Assembly (NCBI GenBank): GCA_015056085.1
Contig: SVHA01000001.1
Location: 310,001-374,000 of the forward strand
Reading direction: 5' to 3'
DNA: 64,000 bases
From: Clostridiales bacterium
GTDB lineage: Bacteria > Bacillota > Clostridia > Christensenellales > Aristaeellaceae
Shown: positions 59,368 to 64,000 of the stretch, piece by piece
How the letters are laid out: each line of letters begins with the position of its first letter
Position numbering within the stretch: position 1 is the first letter of the stretch
Program-made: the position numbers and the translations under genes
Notes under the pieces: model-generated
Told to the model about the DNA's origin: nothing
The model's input: the letters and a program-made list of their open reading frames with translations, nothing else
The model's database searches: none

Positions 59368-62300
59368 TTAGTGCTGCACGTTCCAGAACTGGGTGGCGCC
59401 TTCGCCGTATCCATCGGGATACACGCCCTTCTTCACCAGCACAAAGCCCAGGTCCGCATCATAGTGGCGGCTGGCGCTGTCCACGGTGAAAGGCGCCGTG
59501 GTGCCGTCCTCCTCAAGGACGGACACGATCATCGGGAAATCCGTGCGCACCTGCCCGGGCTTGACCGCCAGCGGCCAATGCACCAGCAGGGTGTATTCAG
59601 CGGGATAGACATTCTCAAAGCGATAGAAACCGTACTGGTCGCTGACGGTGGACTGCACCGCCACACCGTCCCGCAGCAGGGTGATTTCCACGCCGGGGAT
59701 GCCGCCTTCGCCCATGTCCTGCAGGCCGTTGTTGTTTTCATCCAGCCAGCACAGGTCGCCCACCACAGCAGGGCTCACGCCGCCGATGTTTAGGCCGGTC
59801 AGGTCGTAGGCCATCACCACCTGGAAGCCGTCAGAAGCGCCTTCATCGCCGCTCACGGTGGTCAGGATGCTCTCGTTGCCGTCCTGAGTCAGGCGCACGT
59901 CCGTCTGCTCCACCACCACAATGCCCTTGGGCATCCGGGCCTTAACGGCATACATTCCGGGCAGCAGGCCGTTGAAGGCATAAGCGCCGGTTTCGTCGGT
60001 GACGGTCTCCTGCAGGGTGTTGCCGTCCATGTCGGTCAGCGTGACCGCCACGTTGGGCAGCGCCGTCACCTGCGTGCCGTCGTCCACCCAGGCCTTGCCG
60101 TCCATGCTGGACAGCCGCACCAGACCCAGCGTCAGGCCCTGCACTTCATCGCCCTGGGTGACGGAAATGCTGCGCACTTCCATGCAGCCTTCGCCTTCTG
60201 TGAAGGTGGTGTCGCCGGATTTGGGCGCAATGTGGCGGGAATCCAATTCATACACCACGTCAAAGCTGCCGGGCACAAGGCCTTCGGTAGCAAAGACGCC
60301 TTCTTCGTCGGTGGTCAGGACAGCAAACACGCTGCCGTTGGTCTGATCGATAATGGTGATGGTCTCGCCGGCGGGGGTCTGCTCGCCATCTTCCATCACG
60401 CCGTTGTTGTTTTCATCCAGCCACACCTGGCCCTTGAGGGACGCAGGGATGGAGCCGCCCAGGGGCTGATCCAGCCAACACTGGCCCATGTCGATGGTCA
60501 TGTTCGCCGTCTGCAGGGACACACCGTGCTTCAGCGGCAGGGTGACGCTGCTCATGCGGGAGGATACATAGCCGTCGGGATACTGCACTTCCAGCGTCCA
60601 CTGGCCGGGGCGCAGGCCCGTGAGGGCAAAGGCGCCGTCTTCTCTGGTGACCACCTGAATGGCGGCCACATCGTCTCTGACAGGCGTCAGGGTCAGCACC
60701 ACGCCGGGCAGGAAGGCTTCCTGTGCGTCCATGGCGGCATTGCCGTTTTCATCCGCAAAGGCGACGCCGGTGATTTCGCCCAGCTTCATGCCGCCGCACA
60801 GGGGGGCGGTCATTTCGCTGCCGGTGGTGAAATCAAACCAAATGCCTGTGCCGATGGTTTCATCGCCGGAAATGGTGTTGCCCTGAGGCTTCACCCGGGC
60901 GAAGATGCTCTTTTCAGGCAGTTCATAGCGCAGATAATAGCGACCGGGCATCACGGCGTCAAACAGGAACTGGCCGTCCTCGCCGATGAAGGCGGAGAAA
61001 TACTCGCCCTCCTCGCCCATCAGCCGCACCAAGGTGCCCGCAAGACCGTCTTCGCCGGCGTCCATGACGCCGTTGTCGTTTTCATCGGCAAACACGGTGC
61101 CGGAAATGCGCCCGGGGAGAATCATGCCGATGTCCTGACCGGTGATGTGCTCGCCCAGGTGCAGGGTGATGGGGGCAGATGCGCCCTCGCCGGCGCCCCG
61201 GTTGATGATGACGTTGCCCTCGCCCTTTTTGGTGAAGGCATAGCCTGCGCGGGCGGTGACAGAGATGGTGTAATCGCCGGGGATGAGGCTGTCGAAGGTA
61301 TAAGCGCCGGACTTGTTGGTTTCAACACTTGCCACCTTCTTGCCGGAAGCGTCCAGCAGCTGCACCGCAAAGCCGTTGGCGGCCTTTTCGCCGTCTTCCC
61401 GGATGGCGGTGAAGTTATCGTCAAAATACACATTGCCGGAAATGGAGCCATGCTCCACTGCACCCACCACGAAGGACACATTGGCGCCGTCGGTGATACG
61501 GATGTCGGTAACTGTCTGCTCTCTGCGGCCGGGGCGGGCGGCAAACTGATTGCCGGCGGGGTCTTCCGTTACGGCGGTGTAGGCCATGCCCACAGGCAGC
61601 AGCGCCTTGACCTTGAAAATGCCGGCCCTCAGCCGGGGCAGCACGAAGCGGCCATCCTCGCCGGAATACGTCTGGGCAATCTCATTGCCGGTGGTCTGGC
61701 GGATGGCGGTGAGTTTCACACCGGGCAGGGGCAGGTCTTCCTCATCATAAAAGCCGTTGCCGTTGGCGTCCAGAAAGCACACGCCGGTGAAGGTCGCCTG
61801 ACGCATCACGCCCACATGGCAGGTGTCCATCACTTCCGCCACGTCCAGAATAATGGCGTCCACCACGGAGGATGCGCCCTCCTGGGTCAGGATGGAGCGG
61901 CGATCGCCGCCAGTGGCAGAATAACGGGTGAGCACCGTGCCTTCCGGCAGGGTGTAGCGCATATCGTAACTGCCGTTTTTGATTTGCTTGATGCTGAAGG
62001 CGCCCGTTTCGTCGGTGACGGTTTCATACACAAGACCGTTTTTTGTGCCGGTCAGGGTGATGACCACGCCGGACTGTCCGCCTTCTTCATCCTGACGAAT
62101 GCCGTCGCAGTTGTCGTCCATCCACACAAGGCCCTTGACCTCGCACAGGCGCATCACGCCGATGCCCAGTTCGACAGTCTTGCCCTTGATTTCAACGGCG
62201 GCGCTTATCTGCTCCCTTTCAACGGAATTGGTCATGATGCTGTGGCCAGAGGCATTGCGGGTGCCCTTTTCGCCGTAGCCGTAGCCTTCGGGCGCCAGCG

Positions 62301-62580
62301 TCTTGACCACATACATACCCTCGGGGACGCCTTCCATGGAGGCCTCGCCCTTGCGGTCGGTCACGCCGGATTGCACCACTGTGCCGTCTTCAAGGCACAG
62401 GGACACTTCCACGCCAGCAGCCATTTCCTCATAAGTGCCTTTGGTGCCATTATTATTCTGGTCCTCAAAGGCGAAGAAAGTGACCGTCACGCCTTCCGCC
62501 TGGGCACATGCCATCGCAAAGAGCATTGCCAGCAAAAGCGCCGTCATCAGAGCTGTTTTTTTCCATAAATGCCTGAACAT
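59368..62580 (-). CDS. Secreted protein with nine SdrD-B/Cna-B-like repeats
   Basis: 1070 residues with a signal peptide (WKKTALMTALLLAMLFAMACAQA) and then nine units of about 110 residues, each starting G-x-V-(W/F)-x-D-x-N-x-N-G and ending P-G-x-Y-x-(V/L): for example GLVWMDDNCDGIRQDEEGG, GTVFADENDNGVMDAGEDG, GQVWLDENNNGVMEDGEQT, GDLCWLDENNNGLQDMGEGG. The acidic loops suggest Ca2+ binding as in SdrD B domains. No LPxTG, LysM or membrane anchor; it ends ATQFWNVQH, so it is probably released or bound by another protein. A Cys in the signal region (AMACAQA) is not in a clear lipobox. ATG 62580 has GGAGG 7 bases upstream. Confidence 0.88.
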   Translation of the reverse strand: MFRHLWKKTALMTALLLAMLFAMACAQAEGVTVTFFAFEDQNNNGTKGTYEEMAAGVEVSLCLEDGTVVQSGVTDRKGEASMEGVPEGMYVVKTLAPEGYGYGEKGTRNASGHSIMTNSVEREQISAAVEIKGKTVELGIGVMRLCEVKGLVWMDDNCDGIRQDEEGGQSGVVITLTGTKNGLVYETVTDETGAFSIKQIKNGSYDMRYTLPEGTVLTRYSATGGDRRSILTQEGASSVVDAIILDVAEVMDTCHVGVMRQATFTGVCFLDANGNGFYDEEDLPLPGVKLTAIRQTTGNEIAQTYSGEDGRFVLPRLRAGIFKVKALLPVGMAYTAVTEDPAGNQFAARPGRREQTVTDIRITDGANVSFVVGAVEHGSISGNVYFDDNFTAIREDGEKAANGFAVQLLDASGKKVASVETNKSGAYTFDSLIPGDYTISVTARAGYAFTKKGEGNVIINRGAGEGASAPITLHLGEHITGQDIGMILPGRISGTVFADENDNGVMDAGEDGLAGTLVRLMGEEGEYFSAFIGEDGQFLFDAVMPGRYYLRYELPEKSIFARVKPQGNTISGDETIGTGIWFDFTTGSEMTAPLCGGMKLGEITGVAFADENGNAAMDAQEAFLPGVVLTLTPVRDDVAAIQVVTREDGAFALTGLRPGQWTLEVQYPDGYVSSRMSSVTLPLKHGVSLQTANMTIDMGQCWLDQPLGGSIPASLKGQVWLDENNNGVMEDGEQTPAGETITIIDQTNGSVFAVLTTDEEGVFATEGLVPGSFDVVYELDSRHIAPKSGDTTFTEGEGCMEVRSISVTQGDEVQGLTLGLVRLSSMDGKAWVDDGTQVTALPNVAVTLTDMDGNTLQETVTDETGAYAFNGLLPGMYAVKARMPKGIVVVEQTDVRLTQDGNESILTTVSGDEGASDGFQVVMAYDLTGLNIGGVSPAVVGDLCWLDENNNGLQDMGEGGIPGVEITLLRDGVAVQSTVSDQYGFYRFENVYPAEYTLLVHWPLAVKPGQVRTDFPMIVSVLEEDGTTAPFTVDSASRHYDADLGFVLVKKGVYPDGYGEGATQFWNVQH

Positions 62581-62642
62581 ATTGGGGCCTCCATATCCAT
62601 TCCTGCCTGAGGCAGGAAAACACTGCATGATTCCACTCTTCT

Positions 62643-62671
62643 ATGTTAATTCAACCGGCTTGGATTGTCAA
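62643..62671 (-). promoter_or_regulatory. Promoter of the SdrD-B repeat protein gene
   Basis: TTGACA (62666-62671), 17-base spacer, TAACAT (62643-62648). Confidence 0.85.
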
Positions 62672-62700
62672 CCCATCCCGGCCCGAATTTACATGGGCGT

Positions 62701-62737
62701 AAAAAAACCGGCAAAGCCTTTTTGACTGCTTTGCCGG
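62701..62737 (-). terminator. Terminator after the CBS-protein operon
   Basis: Perfect 10-bp stem CCGGCAAAGC/GCTTTGCCGG, 10-base loop, seven T on the minus strand. Confidence 0.93.
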
Positions 62738-62743
62738 AGAGAT

Positions 62744-63298
62744 TCACTTGGCTTCCCTGATGACCTTGAGGTTAACGCACTTGTCCTTCATGAAGGCCAC
62801 GAAGGCTTCCTGCTGCTCGGGGGACAGGCCCTTTTTGAACACAGGCAGGTAGCTGTGATTTTTGTTGAAGACGGTGAAGTGCTCCGCCGTTTCAATCAGG
62901 CGGCTCATGTAGAAGTAAGGCATGGCCGCTTTGATATTGCCCTTGCGGTTGAAGGCCACGCCTTCATCCTCCGTAAACCAGGTGGTGAACCACACGCCGC
63001 CTTCGGGGTTTTCCTTGTTGAACTGCCGGATTTCCGCCTTGCTGACATGGCGGTTGGCCTTGGCAAACAGGGGAAGCATCACCGCCGGATAGGCCACGGC
63101 GCCCGCCAGCAGCCAATAGTTGCCGTTATTGAGGAAGATAATCACCATCACGGCGGAAATCGCCAGGGTCATCACCAGACGAATCCACTTGCTGCCCTTG
63201 CTGGTCAGGTAAGCAGAGAGCGTCTCCAGATAAGCGGCGTCCACCAGACCGGTGGTTTCAAAAAACTTCTCCTGGATCTCAGGCTGATGCTCAGTCAT
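62744..63298 (-). CDS. YcxB-like two-TM protein
   Basis: 184 residues. Two adjacent membrane helices (WIRLVMTLAISAVMVIIFLNN; YWLLAGAVAYPAVMLPLFAKA) followed by a soluble domain (WFTEDEGVAF...PYFYMSRLIETAEHFTVFNKNHSYLPVFKKGLSPEQQEAFVAFM) that resembles the YcxB-type PH-like fold. Function unknown. ATG 63298 overlaps the stop of the CBS gene by 8 bases (ATGACTGA), so they are translated together; an alternative start at 63310 lies within the CBS gene. Confidence 0.78.
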   Translation of the reverse strand: MTEHQPEIQEKFFETTGLVDAAYLETLSAYLTSKGSKWIRLVMTLAISAVMVIIFLNNGNYWLLAGAVAYPAVMLPLFAKANRHVSKAEIRQFNKENPEGGVWFTTWFTEDEGVAFNRKGNIKAAMPYFYMSRLIETAEHFTVFNKNHSYLPVFKKGLSPEQQEAFVAFMKDKCVNLKVIREAK

Positions 63299-64000
63299 CT
63301 GTGTCTTCATCCTCTTCTTTGTCCTCCCCGTCATCCTCGGGGAGTTTGGACACCAGGGCGAATTCCACCCGGTGATCCTCGATCTTTTCCACCCGGATAT
63401 TCATGCCAAAGGCGGTCAGTTCCGGCTGGCTGCCATCCTGGGGGATGGTGGTGAACTGGCTGAAGATCAGGCCACCCAGAGTGTCGAAGCCTTCCTCCAG
63501 AGGAAGTTCGATGTCCAGGGCGTCGGACACATCCTCCAGCGCCGCAGCGCCGCTGATGCGCCACCAGTCATCATTAACACGGGTGATCTCGGCTTCCGCC
63601 TGAGGATCAAACTCATCGTAGATGTTGCCCACGATCTCTTCCAGCAGGTCTTCCATGGTCACAAGGCCGCTCACGCCGCCGTACTCGTCCAGCACGATGG
63701 CCATGTGGATTTTCTTCATCTGCATATTGCGGAAAAGCTGGTCCGCCTGCACGGTCTCCGGCACGAAGTAGGCTTCATGCACCAGTTCCCTGAGGGGCTT
63801 GGGATTTTCCGCAATGGCATTCATGAGGAACACGCGGGTATTGAGGGTGCCGATGATGTCATCCATGTCCTCATCGTACACCGGGAAGCGGCTCAGGCCT
63901 GTTTCCCTGATGGTGTTGAGGATGGTCTCGTTATCGTCTTCCACCCAGATGCTGGTCACATCCGTGCGGTGGGTCATCACATCTTCCGCCGTCCTGTTGT
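63291..64000 (-). CDS. CorC/HlyC-type CBS domain protein (partial)
   Basis: C-terminal 236 residues of a membrane protein of the UPF0053/CorC family (CNNM-like divalent cation transport). Two CBS domains (VTSIWVEDDNETILNTI...GLSRFPVYDEDMDDIIGTL; FVPETVQADQLFRNMQMKKIHMAIVLDEYGGVSGLVTMEDLLEEIVG) and the CorC_HlyC transporter-associated domain (RISGAAALEDVSDALDIELP) are present; the N-terminal DUF21 membrane part is beyond the right edge. The C-terminus ends in an acidic tail (DDGEDKEEDEDTDD). Confidence 0.93.
   Translation of the reverse strand, partial: NRTAEDVMTHRTDVTSIWVEDDNETILNTIRETGLSRFPVYDEDMDDIIGTLNTRVFLMNAIAENPKPLRELVHEAYFVPETVQADQLFRNMQMKKIHMAIVLDEYGGVSGLVTMEDLLEEIVGNIYDEFDPQAEAEITRVNDDWWRISGAAALEDVSDALDIELPLEEGFDTLGGLIFSQFTTIPQDGSQPELTAFGMNIRVEKIEDHRVEFALVSKLPEDDGEDKEEDEDTDD

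Noticed and set aside
60232-62568. Plus-strand open frame opposite the SdrD-B repeat protein
   Set aside because: Shadow frame; His/Gly-rich, no ribosome site.

Overview
This window looks like a chromosome segment of an anaerobic, fermentative, uncultured member of the Clostridia (Firmicutes/Bacillota). Reasons: GC-rich coding DNA, AGGAGG ribosome binding sites, TTGACA/TATAAT promoters with 17-base spacers, a T-box in front of metG, and gene orders typical of Firmicutes (dxs-tlyA-nadK-argR-recN; darA-holB-ricT; cysE-cysS). Energy genes point to a strict anaerobe with a cation-based economy: rnfC/rnfD, a 2[4Fe-4S] ferredoxin, a biotin-dependent Na+ pump decarboxylase cluster, PEP carboxykinase, and a TM1266-type regulator normally tied to [FeFe] hydrogenase. 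In spore formers spoIVB-spo0A usually follow recN; here rnfC and rnfD do, so a non-sporulating lineage is plausible.

Layout. 1-23.9 kb is almost all minus strand: rnfD (cut by the edge) and rnfC; nadK-argR-recN; a long run pfkB-GNAT-hydrolase-murF-ddl-dxs-tlyA (glycolysis, cell wall, isoprenoids); an ArsB/SLC13-like permease; a flavodoxin-like protein; a roughly 1670-residue secreted repeat protein broken by two single-base frameshifts; tRNA-Ser; ferredoxin; darA-holB-ricT. 24-30 kb is mixed: an RNA methyltransferase and a GH2 enzyme on plus, then an AT-richer islet with one alpha/alpha-toroid protein between two arrays of short palindromic repeats next to tRNA-Leu, then a DUF368 membrane protein and a GC-rich hairpin array. 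30-36 kb (minus): T-box-metG-tatD, a probable 6S RNA, and a flavin-oxidase-like/zinc-ribbon/TPM operon. 36-47 kb: icd, DUF1292, an ABC transporter operon led by a TM1266-family protein with an unidentified attenuator RNA, then rlu-topB-pepF and two unknown genes on plus. 47-64 kb (minus): pckA, the mmdA-oadG-biotin carrier-oadB-oadA operon, cysE-cysS-comEA-dnaX ending in a structured 300-base element, a secreted protein with nine SdrD-B-like repeats, a small membrane protein and a CorC-like CBS protein (cut by the edge).

How it fits together: PckA, the 5S-like and 12S-like carboxyltransferases, the biotin carrier and OadB/OadG can interconvert C4 and C3 acids while pumping Na+, and Rnf couples ferredoxin and NAD to the same ion gradient. 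The most unusual features are the related short-palindrome arrays (GATGAAATC and GATGATATAC types) around a low-GC gene, the attenuated leader RNA of the TM1266-ABC operon, and two further hairpin-rich repeat elements (29.6-30.1 kb and 54.5-54.8 kb).
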